A stretch of DNA of 64,000 bases from Zhihengliuella sp. (lineage in GTDB: Bacteria; Actinomycetota; Actinomycetes; Actinomycetales; Micrococcaceae). A model generated the notes under the pieces. It searched no databases. It worked only from the letters and a program-made list of their open reading frames with translations, and had not been told where the DNA came from. The stretch lies in contig NZ_JAPSJL010000003.1 of assembly GCF_031178195.1 (NCBI RefSeq), positions 186,001 to 250,000 of the forward strand, given 5' to 3'. A program made the translations under genes and the position numbers. This document shows, piece by piece, positions 38,213 through 45,955 of the stretch. Each line of letters begins with the position of its first letter. Position 1 is the stretch's first letter.

Positions 38213-40759
38213 TCAGAAAGGTGCGGGTTCGAGGTACTCCAGGAGGTCGCGCATGAGGTCCGCGGTGAGGTGTTCGAGGAAGTTCTCGTAGTCCTCGTTC
38301 GGCCGGCCGGTGGTGCTGTCGTCGTGGTGCTCGGGGACGACGGGTTCGGGCCGGGTCCAGCCGAGAGGATCGGCCACGTCGGCGGCGTCGATTTTGGGCA
38401 GCCCCCAGAGGGGCAACGGAGTACCGATGCCGGGCTCGACGACGAGGTCGGCGGTGTCCCAGTCGACGCCGGTCTCGTCCTTGCGGGTCGGATCCGGCAT
38501 CCGCTGATGGTCCGGGGTCCAGGGGCGTGGTGAAGCCTTGATGTACCCGGCCAGACGGGCCGGTACCGGGAACCGGTTCGCCCGAACCGTCGTCTGTTCC
38601 TCCGCCGCAGCCGCGGAGACGGCCGCCTCCGCGGCGACGGTCCCGCCCTCTGAGCCGTCGGTGGTCGGTTCCGTCTCGCTCGCGATCTCCCCCTCTGTGT
38701 CGTTCGCGATCGGCCCGGTGGTCGGGGCGCTGGTGGGTCCGTCGACGGCCCAGGTGGCATCGGGGTAGGTGGTCGTGGGCGTTCCGAGGTGGGTGGTGAC
38801 GGTCAGGGTCCCGCCGGGGGTCATCTCGCAGGTGATCAGGCCCCAGGACTTCAGCCGGTGACAGCGCTTGCACAGGGACACGAGGTTCTCCATGCGGGTC
38901 CTGCCCCCGTGCTGCCACTCGAGGATGTGGTCCGGCTCGCACGCGGTGGCCCGGCGCCCGCACCCCGGGACCCGGCAAGTGCGGTCCCGCAGGGCCAGGG
39001 CGCGCCGTACCGCGGCGGGGGGCCGGTAGGCCTCCGGATCGAAGGCGCGGATCGCCCCGGTCCATGGATCGGTCACGATCCGCGTCCACGTCGGCGCCGC
39101 ACCGAGGACCTGCCGCAGCGAGTGCGGGTCCACCGGTCCGAGCCGCTCGACCTCCGCCACCGGCACCGGCCGGGAGCACCGGCCCGAGGCGTTCCCCGCC
39201 TCAGACGGGACCACCGTCGGAGGCTCCGCCGTCGGCGGCGACGAGCCGGACGGAACGACCGCGGCAGGATCATCGGTGAGACCATCGGCGCACTGATCGC
39301 CGGCGGAGGCTCCGGGACCGGAGCCCGCTGGGCCATAGGAGCCAACCAACGCGTTCGCGCTCTCCGACCCGTACGGCCGGTCCGACCCGTTCGCCCACCC
39401 CCGTCCGGCGCCCTCCCGTGGTCCCGCGGCAACGTCGGAGCCTTCTGCTGCCAAGCCGGCGTCCGCCGTTGCGGAGGCGCCTGCCGTGTCCTGGCCGGTC
39501 GTGTCCTCGCTGGTCGTTTCGGGGGCGGTGGTGCCGAGGCTGGGGAACAGCTCGGCCGGGACGGTCAGGACCACGTGCGGGACGACGTTCTCCAGCCCGG
39601 CTCCGGCCGGCCCGTTGAGCAGCACGTCCACGAGGGCGTCCGCCATCAGCTGCGAGAGCGTCCGCGGCTCCGGCTCCTCGCCGTCGGCGTCCTCGTCGCC
39701 CGCAGCGCCGGAGGACGCACTGCCTGCAGCCGTGCGATCGGCGCTCCGGACCGAGCTGTGATCGCCGCTCTGGGCGGCCGTGCGATCGGCGTCGGGTGTC
39801 GTCTCATGGCGCGCGGGGGTCTGCTGCTGGAGGCGGGCATAGTCCTCGAGCCGGCGCATGATCGCCTCCCCGGCCAGCGTCGGCAGATAGGCCGAGAGGT
39901 AGCACATGCCGTCGTCCTCCGGATGCAGCTCGACCCGTCGGCCCTTCCGCGCGCTGCGGTGCCGGGCCGCGAACGGCTCCCCGAGCTCCCGCTCCAGACG
40001 CCGCTTCCCGAATCCCTCGACCTGTCCCGGCGTCTTGCCCCCGGACCGCTGGAGTACATCCGCGCAGAAGACCTGTCGACGCTGACGCTGGACTCGTCCG
40101 GCCTCGGCCCGCTGCCGCGCCGCCTCCTCGAGGGCGGCCGGATCCTTCGAGACCGGTACGGGCACGTCCGCTGCCGGGATCCTCGCCGCCAGATCCACGA
40201 TGTTCCGTGCATGCAGGGCGCCCAGACGACCGGACGCGAGGGCCTCGAACGGCTCCGGCAGATCCGTGCACAGCAACCGGGCCCGCTCCACGTCGCGGGC
40301 CGCACCGTACCGGGAGACATCCCGAACCTGGGCGATCTGCTGCGCCAACGCCTCGTCCGGGGCCCGCTCGATGAGCCGGCCCGTCCCCAGGGAGGCAGCC
40401 ATCCCCTCCGACGAGCGCCTCAGATCGGCCAGATCCGCCCGGATCACCTCCGCGTCCCGAGCATCCAGATCCGCGACCGCCTGAAGCATCAGCGCCTCCC
40501 CGAACCGCTTCAACGCCTCCGAGAACTCCAGCAGCCGCTCCGGAGTGAACCGACCCGCCAACCCCGCCACCGCATCCGAACCCGAGAGGGCAGCGGCCTT
40601 CTGCGACCCAGCGTTCCGCGCATCATTGACGGGTGCGGGACCAGGGATCGACGCAGCACTCGACGTGTCGGCGGGACCCGCGGGCACGACCGAGGCGCCC
40701 TCACCGATGGTGACGACGAGATCCCCGATGCCCAGTACGAGCGGATCCGAAACTGCCAT
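38213..40759 (-). CDS. DUF222/13E12-type HNH endonuclease-like protein
   Basis: An 848-residue protein of the family called 13E12 repeats in Mycobacterium. An N-terminal DUF222 helical domain (about 60-300) precedes a low-complexity Ala/Gly/Ser/Thr-rich linker, then a zinc-HNH module near residues 590-640: CRVPGCGRRATACEPDHILEWQHGG...NLVSLCKRCH, with two CxxC pairs and the D-H-H nuclease residues. A further 200-residue low-complexity tail includes DPTRKDETGVDWD. It is longer than most relatives because of the linker and tail. Such genes are often repeated in actinobacterial genomes and have been suggested to be mobile; true nuclease activity is unproven. TAAAAT lies 6 nt before the ATG, so the mRNA is probably leaderless. 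Confidence 0.88.
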   Translation of the reverse strand: MAVSDPLVLGIGDLVVTIGEGASVVPAGPADTSSAASIPGPAPVNDARNAGSQKAAALSGSDAVAGLAGRFTPERLLEFSEALKRFGEALMLQAVADLDARDAEVIRADLADLRRSSEGMAASLGTGRLIERAPDEALAQQIAQVRDVSRYGAARDVERARLLCTDLPEPFEALASGRLGALHARNIVDLAARIPAADVPVPVSKDPAALEEAARQRAEAGRVQRQRRQVFCADVLQRSGGKTPGQVEGFGKRRLERELGEPFAARHRSARKGRRVELHPEDDGMCYLSAYLPTLAGEAIMRRLEDYARLQQQTPARHETTPDADRTAAQSGDHSSVRSADRTAAGSASSGAAGDEDADGEEPEPRTLSQLMADALVDVLLNGPAGAGLENVVPHVVLTVPAELFPSLGTTAPETTSEDTTGQDTAGASATADAGLAAEGSDVAAGPREGAGRGWANGSDRPYGSESANALVGSYGPAGSGPGASAGDQCADGLTDDPAAVVPSGSSPPTAEPPTVVPSEAGNASGRCSRPVPVAEVERLGPVDPHSLRQVLGAAPTWTRIVTDPWTGAIRAFDPEAYRPPAAVRRALALRDRTCRVPGCGRRATACEPDHILEWQHGGRTRMENLVSLCKRCHRLKSWGLITCEMTPGGTLTVTTHLGTPTTTYPDATWAVDGPTSAPTTGPIANDTEGEIASETEPTTDGSEGGTVAAEAAVSAAAAEEQTTVRANRFPVPARLAGYIKASPRPWTPDHQRMPDPTRKDETGVDWDTADLVVEPGIGTPLPLWGLPKIDAADVADPLGWTRPEPVVPEHHDDSTTGRPNEDYENFLEHLTADLMRDLLEYLEPAPF

Positions 40760-40765
40760 ACCACT

Positions 40766-40771
40766 ATTTTA
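40766..40771 (-). promoter_or_regulatory. -10 box TAAAAT before the HNH gene
   Basis: The minus strand reads TAAAAT, 6 nt, then ATG 40759. It is a near-consensus -10 box at leaderless distance. Confidence 0.5.
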
Positions 40772-40817
40772 GTAGACAGTTTCGAGAAGATCCATGCAGA
40801 TTCGAAAGTTTCTTCGA

Positions 40818-40859
40818 GTGGCGGGGTGTAGGCGACGGGGTGTAAGTGACGGGGTGCAG
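40818..40859. repeat. 14-bp tandem repeat, three copies
   Basis: GTGGCGGGGTGTAG (40818-40831), GCGACGGGGTGTAA (40832-40845) and GTGACGGGGTGCAG (40846-40859) lie between the HNH promoter and the DUF885 terminator. Confidence 0.8.
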
Positions 40860-40914
40860 AGGGGCCGGCGCCAGGTCCAGCCGACTGCGAGGGGGCCATG
40901 GCACCAGACGCCGA

Positions 40915-40946
40915 CGGCGGGGCACGGAATCATCCGTACCCCGCCG
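40915..40946 (-). terminator. Hairpin downstream of the DUF885 gene
   Basis: CGGCGGGGCACGGA (40915-40928) pairs with TCCGTACCCCGCCG (40933-40946), 14 bp with one mismatch, loop ATCA. Confidence 0.65.
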
Positions 40947-41030
40947 TAGCGTTGTCCCACGACCCCGAGCCATGGCGGGTGAACGCGTTCGCTGTCCTCG
41001 CGTCCGGTCCGATGCCGGGCCGGCCGGACG

Positions 41031-42752
41031 TCAGTCGGTGGGCAGCAACGCGCGGCGTAGCGTGTCCAGGCCGACCGAGCCCACCGCGAGCGCCTCGGTG
41101 TGGAACGCCTTGAGGTCGAACGCCTCGCCCTCGCGCTCGCGCCGGGTGTCGCGGATCTCCTCCCACAGGCGCTGACCCACCTTGTAGGAAGGAGCCTGAC
41201 CGGGCCACCCGAGGTATCGCGTGAATTCGAACTTCAGCTGCCCCTCGGAGATGGCCAGGTGCCTCTGGAGGAACTCGTAGCCGACCTCCGGCGTCCAGGT
41301 GGTGGCGCCGCCGTCGGGCAGCAACTCCTCGCGCCACTGCTCCGGGATCTCGAGGCCCAGGTGCACGCCGATGTCGAAGACGACTCGGGCGGCCCGCATC
41401 CGCTGCATGTCCAGCATGCCCATGTGGTCGCCGGGATCGGCGAGGTGGCCGAGGTCCAGCATGAGCCGCTCGGCGTAGAGTGCCCAGCCCTCGGCCTGCC
41501 CGGAGGTGAAGCAGGCGTGGCGACGCCAATTGTTGAGGAGGCCCTTCAACCGCGTCTGCGTGGCGATCTGCAGGTGATGGCCCGGGACGCCCTCGTGGTA
41601 GACCGTCGTCGTCTCCGCCCACGTGGTGAACTGGTCCTCGCCAGCGGGCACGGACCACCACATCCGCCCGGGGCGGGAGAAGTCGTCGGAGGGGCCGGTG
41701 TAGTACACCCCGCCCTCCTGCGTGGGGGCGATCATGCACTCGAGCCGGTCCATCGGCTCGGGGATCTCGAAGTGACTGTCTTTCAGCGCCGCGATGGCGG
41801 CGTCGGACTTCTCCTGCATCCAGTCCCGGAGCGCATCGGTGCCCTGGAGCTGGCGTGCGGGATCGGCGTCGAGCAGCTCCTTGGCTTCCTCGATCGAGGC
41901 TCCCGGCTTGATCGTCTCGGCCACCTCCCGCTGCTCCGCGATCAGGCGCTCGAGCTCCTGGACGCCCCAGGCGTAGGTCTCCTCCAGATCGATCTCGGCC
42001 CCGAGGAACCGGCGGGACATCAACGCGTAGTACTCGCGGCCCACCGCGTCCTCCCCGGGTGCCTCCGGCAGCAGCTCGACTTCGAGGAAGTCCGCGAAGC
42101 CGTCGTAGGCCTCGGCGGCGACGCGGGCATTCCGGGTCAGCTCCACGCGCAGTTCGGCCGGCAGCTCGCCGTCCACGACGACGGCGTCCTGCGCCAGTCG
42201 CTCGAAGTAGCCGTCGTCCTTGGCGTAGTCGCGCGTCTGCTCGATGACGGTCGCGACCTGGCGCCGGGCCGGCACCTGGCCGCGGCTCTGGGCGTCGCGG
42301 AGCGACTCGACGTAGCCGTCGAGGGCCTGCGGGAGATTCGCGAGCCGGCCGGAGATGTGCTCCCAGTGCTCTGCGGTCTCCTGCGGCATGAGGTCGAGGA
42401 TGCTCCGGATCGACTGCGCGGCGGAGGCCAGATTGTTCAGCTCCACGACGCCGGTCTCGTGGATCTCGAGTTCGAGGCCGAGCCGCTCGCGCAGGGCGTC
42501 CAGGGTGACGGCGTCGACCTCGTCGACCGGTTCCAGTCCGTCGAGCGCGGCGAGGGTCTCACGGGCTGCTGCGGCCTCGGCCTCGCGCCCGGCGGGGGAG
42601 TAGTCGCCGTACTCGGTCTCCCGGCCGGGGAGGCCGAGGGTGGTGGCGAAGTCGGGATTGCGCTCGATCAGGCCGTCGAAGTAGGCGTTGGCCACCCCGT
42701 CGATCGCCGTGGTTGCACGGTTCGTCGCGGTCGAAATAGTGCTCTGGGTCAT
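41031..42752 (-). CDS. DUF885 family protein (putative metallo-carboxypeptidase-like)
   Basis: A 573-residue cytosolic protein matching DUF885. It shows the family features ANAYFDGLIERNPDFATTLGLPG at the N-terminus, a central helical body, and the metal-site-like helix TTVYHEGVPGHHLQIATQTRL (HExxxGHH; about residue 385) with a downstream EGWALYAERLMLDLGH glutamate. These gluzincin-like residues suggest a zinc peptidase, but most DUF885 members have no proven substrate. ATG 42752 lies 6 nt after TAGGGT on the minus strand, so the transcript may be leaderless. A hairpin separates it from accE upstream. Confidence 0.88.
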   Translation of the reverse strand: MTQSTISTATNRATTAIDGVANAYFDGLIERNPDFATTLGLPGRETEYGDYSPAGREAEAAAARETLAALDGLEPVDEVDAVTLDALRERLGLELEIHETGVVELNNLASAAQSIRSILDLMPQETAEHWEHISGRLANLPQALDGYVESLRDAQSRGQVPARRQVATVIEQTRDYAKDDGYFERLAQDAVVVDGELPAELRVELTRNARVAAEAYDGFADFLEVELLPEAPGEDAVGREYYALMSRRFLGAEIDLEETYAWGVQELERLIAEQREVAETIKPGASIEEAKELLDADPARQLQGTDALRDWMQEKSDAAIAALKDSHFEIPEPMDRLECMIAPTQEGGVYYTGPSDDFSRPGRMWWSVPAGEDQFTTWAETTTVYHEGVPGHHLQIATQTRLKGLLNNWRRHACFTSGQAEGWALYAERLMLDLGHLADPGDHMGMLDMQRMRAARVVFDIGVHLGLEIPEQWREELLPDGGATTWTPEVGYEFLQRHLAISEGQLKFEFTRYLGWPGQAPSYKVGQRLWEEIRDTRREREGEAFDLKAFHTEALAVGSVGLDTLRRALLPTD

Positions 42753-42758
42753 ACCGCA

Positions 42759-42764
42759 ACCCTA
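42759..42764 (-). promoter_or_regulatory. -10 box TAGGGT before the DUF885 gene
   Basis: The minus strand reads TAGGGT, 6 nt, then ATG 42752. Confidence 0.45.
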
Positions 42765-42820
42765 TCGTGAACGATTCAGTGAACAATGGCCCGCCCGGCG
42801 GAATTCAGCTGAGGGCTGCG

Positions 42821-42844
42821 GCGGTCCGGCCCGGGACGGACCGC
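42821..42844 (-). terminator. Hairpin after the carboxylase epsilon gene
   Basis: GCGGTCCG (42821-42828) pairs with CGGACCGC (42837-42844), 8 bp with an 8-nt loop, 17 bp beyond the epsilon stop. Confidence 0.55.
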
Positions 42845-42860
42845 GGGATTGCGGCCCCGG

Positions 42861-43091
42861 CTAGAACCGTCCGCTGCGCCAGGCGCCCGGCATCGAGAGG
42901 AGCCGGCGGGTGTGGCGCACCCGCTTCCGCAGCGTCTGGCGACGCGTGGACCGCTCCTCGGACGCCGCCGTCGTACTCCCTCCCAGGGAGAGCACGACGG
43001 CGGTCAGCGCCGCGAGCTCCTCGGCCGTCGGGTTGCCGCGGACCACCTGGACCACGGGGGCCGTCTCGGCCGTGCTGGTCTCGCCTGTCAT
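42861..43091 (-). CDS. Acyl-CoA carboxylase epsilon subunit
   Basis: The small actinobacteria-specific subunit that stabilises alpha-beta carboxylase complexes. ATG 43091 gives 76 residues: an acidic lead (GETSTAETAPV), the family core VVQVVRGNPTAEELAALTAVVLSL, a basic stretch (RRQTLRKRVRHTRRLL) and a C-terminal PGAWRSGRF. The W/R-rich end is typical. It lies 34 bp downstream of the beta gene in the same unit. In Mycobacterium the next gene is maf; here an 11-kb block intervenes. Confidence 0.88.
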   Translation of the reverse strand: MTGETSTAETAPVVQVVRGNPTAEELAALTAVVLSLGGSTTAASEERSTRRQTLRKRVRHTRRLLSMPGAWRSGRF

Positions 43092-43125
43092 GATGATGCT
43101 CCGTCCTCGGTCGCCTCGCGGGGCG

Positions 43126-44730
43126 TCACAGCGGGATGTTGCCGTGCTTCTTGGCCGGCAGGGATGCGTGCTTGTCGCGCAGGGCACGCAGGCCGCGGAC
43201 CACCTGGAGGCGCGTCTCGCTCGGCGCGATCACCGCGTCCACGTACCCGAGCTCGGCGGCCTGGTACGGATTGAGCAGCTCGGCCTCGTACCCCTCGATG
43301 ATCTCGGTGCGCTTGGCCTCCACGTCGCCGCCCTCGGCAGCGACTGCCGCGAGATCGCGCCGGTAGAGGATGTTGACCGCGCCCTGTGCGCCCATCACGC
43401 CGATCTGCGCCGTCGGCCAGGCGAGGTTGATGTCCGCGCCGAGCTTCTTGGAGCCCATGACGATGTACGCCCCGCCGTAGGCCTTGCGCGTGATGACCGT
43501 CAGCTTCGGCACCGTGGCCTCGGCGTACGCGTAGAGCAGCTTGGCGCCGCGGCGGATGATGCCCTGGAACTCCTGGTCCTTGCCGGGCAGGAAGCCGGGG
43601 ACGTCGACCAGGGTGAGGATCGGCAGGCCGAACGCGTCGCAGTTGCGGACGAACCGGGCCGCCTTCTCGCTCGCCGCGATGTCCAGGGTGCCGGCGAACT
43701 GCAGGGGCTGGTTCGCCACGATGCCGATCGAGCGGCCCTCCACGCGGGCGTAGCCGATCAGCACGTTGGGCGCGTAGAGCGACTGCATCTCCAGGAATTC
43801 GCCGTCGTCGACGATGTGTTCGATCACCGTCCGCATGTCGTAGGGCTGGTTCGCGGAGTCCGGGATGAGCGTGTCGAGATCCAGATCGGCCTCGTTCAAC
43901 TCCAGCTCCTCGTCGAACTCGAGGTGCGGCGCCTCGGCGAGGTTGTTGGACGGGAGGTAGTCGAGGAGCTCGCGGACGAAGTCGAAGGCGTCGGACTCGT
44001 CGGAGGCGAGGTACGTGGCCGTGCCGGTGGTGGCATTGTGCTGGCGGGCCCCGCCGAGCGTCTCCATGTCCACCTCCTCGCCGGTGACGGTCTTGATGAC
44101 ATCGGGGCCGGTGATGAACATGTGACTGGACTTGTCCACCATGACTACATAGTCGGTCAGCGCGGGGGAGTACGCGGCGCCGCCAGCGCACGGGCCCATG
44201 ATCACGGATATCTGGGGCACGACGCCGGAGGAGTGCACGTTGTTGCGGAAGATGTCCGCGAACATCGCCAGGGAGGCGACGCCCTCCTGGATGCGGGCCC
44301 CGCCGCCGTCGTTGATGCCGACGACCGGGCAGCCGTTGCGCAGGGCGAACTCCTGGACCTTGACGATCTTCTCGCCGTTGACCTGGCTCAGGGAGCCGCC
44401 GTACACGGTGAAGTCCTGCGAGTAGACCGCGACGAGGCGGCCGTCCACGGTGCCGTAGCCGGAGACGACGCCGTCGCCGACGGGCCGCTTCCGGTCCATG
44501 CCGAAGGCGCTGGTGCGGTGGACCGCCAGGGCGTCGAACTCGACGAACGAGCCCTCGTCCAGCAGGGCGTGGACGCGCTCGCGGGCCGTGCCCTTGCCGC
44601 GCGCATGTTGCTTCTCGATGGCCTCCGGGCCCGACGGCTGCAGGGAGAGGGCCTGTCGGCGGCGGAACTCCGCGATCTTGCCGGCCGTGGTGTTCAGGTC
44701 GATCTCGACCGTGCTCTCAGCGTCACTCAT
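43126..44730 (-). CDS. Acyl-CoA carboxylase beta subunit (carboxyltransferase, AccD5/PccB type)
   Basis: Transfers the carboxyl group from biotin to acyl-CoA. ATG 44730 follows GAAGGAG on the minus strand; the frame is open further upstream but that part is atypical. The 534-residue protein starts [15 protein letters not shown] and [14 protein letters not shown]. It has the oxyanion-forming Gly pairs in [11 protein letters not shown] and [20 protein letters not shown] (N-lobe) and in [37 protein letters not shown] and [10 protein letters not shown] (C-lobe). This is the PccB/AccD5 long form for acetyl- or propionyl-CoA. The leader holds the palindrome shared with the alpha gene. Confidence 0.95.
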   Translation of the reverse strand: MSDAESTVEIDLNTTAGKIAEFRRRQALSLQPSGPEAIEKQHARGKGTARERVHALLDEGSFVEFDALAVHRTSAFGMDRKRPVGDGVVSGYGTVDGRLVAVYSQDFTVYGGSLSQVNGEKIVKVQEFALRNGCPVVGINDGGGARIQEGVASLAMFADIFRNNVHSSGVVPQISVIMGPCAGGAAYSPALTDYVVMVDKSSHMFITGPDVIKTVTGEEVDMETLGGARQHNATTGTATYLASDESDAFDFVRELLDYLPSNNLAEAPHLEFDEELELNEADLDLDTLIPDSANQPYDMRTVIEHIVDDGEFLEMQSLYAPNVLIGYARVEGRSIGIVANQPLQFAGTLDIAASEKAARFVRNCDAFGLPILTLVDVPGFLPGKDQEFQGIIRRGAKLLYAYAEATVPKLTVITRKAYGGAYIVMGSKKLGADINLAWPTAQIGVMGAQGAVNILYRRDLAAVAAEGGDVEAKRTEIIEGYEAELLNPYQAAELGYVDAVIAPSETRLQVVRGLRALRDKHASLPAKKHGNIPL

Positions 44731-44874
44731 CGTGGTGAAGGCTCCTTCGGTTGTCCTGCGGTTCGCGGCCGTTCGGGCGTCGGGCCGACCCGTCGCCTCG
44801 GCCGGACCCTGTAGGAAGGGCACAATCCACCGGCCTACCCACGTCAGTCTAGTGAGGGCGGTGATGGGGCCCGC

Positions 44875-44891
44875 TGTAGGAAAGCTACAAA
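44875..44891. promoter_or_regulatory. TGTAG-GAAAG-CTACA palindrome in the carboxylase beta / SDR divergent spacer
   Basis: TGTAG (44875-44879) and CTACA (44885-44889) form an inverted repeat 145 bp before the beta ATG. Flanked as TGTAGGAAAGCTACAAA it matches the alpha-gene palindrome at 14 of 19 aligned positions. Confidence 0.55.
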
Positions 44892-44978
44892 ATGCTACCC
44901 CGGCAGCTGGCCCTCCCGCCCCGGGTGGCAGGGCGTCTCGACGACCGACCCCGCCGCTGCGGGGCGGGAAACAGAGGG

Positions 44979-44994
44979 GTTACCCGCCGGTAAC
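44979..44994. promoter_or_regulatory. GTTACC-CGCC-GGTAAC palindrome upstream of the SDR gene
   Basis: A perfect 6-bp inverted repeat with a 4-bp centre, 20 bp upstream of the SDR -10 box, where a -35 box or operator would lie. Confidence 0.5.
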
Positions 44995-45013
44995 ATTATG
45001 CTGTGATCTCAGT

Positions 45014-45019
45014 TACGCT
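45014..45019 (+). promoter_or_regulatory. -10 box TACGCT before the SDR gene
   Basis: TACGCT is followed by 6 nt and ATG 45026; no SD is visible, so a leaderless start is likely. Confidence 0.4.
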
Positions 45020-45025
45020 GGCCTC

Positions 45026-45859
45026 ATGCAGTGGAAATCGCGCACCCTTCTCATGAGCGGCGGAAGCCGCGGAATCGGCCTCTCGATCGCCCTCGCCGCG
45101 GCCTCGCGCGGCGCCAACGTCGCCCTCCTCGCCAAGACCGCCGAACCCCACCCGAAGCTCGAGGGCACGGTGCATACTGCGGCTGCGGAGATCGAGGCGG
45201 CCGGTGGCCGCGCCCTCCCGATCGTCGGGGACGTCCGGAACGACGACGACGTCGCCCGCGCCGTCGAGGCGGCCCGCGAGGCCTTCGGCGGGATCGACGT
45301 CGTCGTCAACAACGCCTCGGCCATCGACCTGTCGAAGACCGACGACGTGGAGATGAGGCGCTACGACCTCATGCAGGACATCAACGTGCGCGGCACGTTC
45401 CTCCTCTCCAAACTGGCGCTGTCGGCGTTGCGCGAATCCGCGCGCAGCGGACGCGATCCGCACATCCTGACCCTGTCGCCGCCGCTGAATCTGGATCCGA
45501 AGTGGGCCGGCGAGCATCTGGCGTACACGATGGCGAAGTACGGGATGAGCCTGACGACGCTCGGCCTCGCCGAGGAGCTGAAGGACGAGGGCATCGCGGT
45601 GGACTCGCTCTGGCCGGCGACGCTGATCGACACCGCGGCCATCCGCGCCATGCCGGACGGCGAGCGGATCGTCCAGGCCGCCCGCTCGCCCCGCATCGTC
45701 GCCGACGCCGCGATGGCCGTGCTCTCGCGCCCGGCCGCCGACGGCACCGGGAGGTTCCTCACGGACGAGCAGGTGCTGCGTGAGGCCGGCGTCACCGATC
45801 TGAGCGAGTACAGCCTGGGTGCCCCCGAGGACCGGCTGGTACCGGACATCTTCCTCTGA
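45026..45859 (+). CDS. Short-chain dehydrogenase/reductase (HSDL2-like)
   Basis: A 277-residue NAD(P)-dependent oxidoreductase. The cofactor motif is TLLMSGGSRGIGLSIALAAASRG; NNASAI follows at about residue 93. The active-site Tyr/Lys pair is AYTMAKYG (YxxxK, about 167), with the catalytic Ser position in TLSPPL. The KTAEPHPKLEGTVHTAAAEIEAAGG segment is characteristic of the HSDL2-like (SCP2-associated) group, whose members are linked to lipid metabolism. It is divergent from the carboxylase beta gene and may share its regulation. The start at 45026 follows TACGCT by 6 nt; a longer open frame upstream runs into the shared promoter. Confidence 0.9.
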   Translation: MQWKSRTLLMSGGSRGIGLSIALAAASRGANVALLAKTAEPHPKLEGTVHTAAAEIEAAGGRALPIVGDVRNDDDVARAVEAAREAFGGIDVVVNNASAIDLSKTDDVEMRRYDLMQDINVRGTFLLSKLALSALRESARSGRDPHILTLSPPLNLDPKWAGEHLAYTMAKYGMSLTTLGLAEELKDEGIAVDSLWPATLIDTAAIRAMPDGERIVQAARSPRIVADAAMAVLSRPAADGTGRFLTDEQVLREAGVTDLSEYSLGAPEDRLVPDIFL

Positions 45860-45942
45860 GCGCGGCCCCCGCCGGCACTGCGACGTCTCCGTGGTGACCC
45901 GCGGACCGGCATCGACGGTGCCCTGAGCGGGGTCTCGTTCAC

Positions 45943-45948
45943 TAGGGT
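45943..45948 (+). promoter_or_regulatory. -10 box TAGGGT before birA
   Basis: TAGGGT is followed by 7 nt and ATG 45956, consistent with a leaderless birA transcript. Confidence 0.4.
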
Positions 45949-45955
45949 TGGCTCC

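Noticed and set aside
38213-40759. HNH gene as evidence of an intron, intein or transposon
   Set aside because: No interrupted host gene, terminal repeats or transposase are visible; 13E12-type proteins are stand-alone genes.
44731-44823. N-terminal extension of the carboxylase beta gene to 44823
   Set aside because: The extra 31 residues have no family character, and a good SD precedes ATG 44730.
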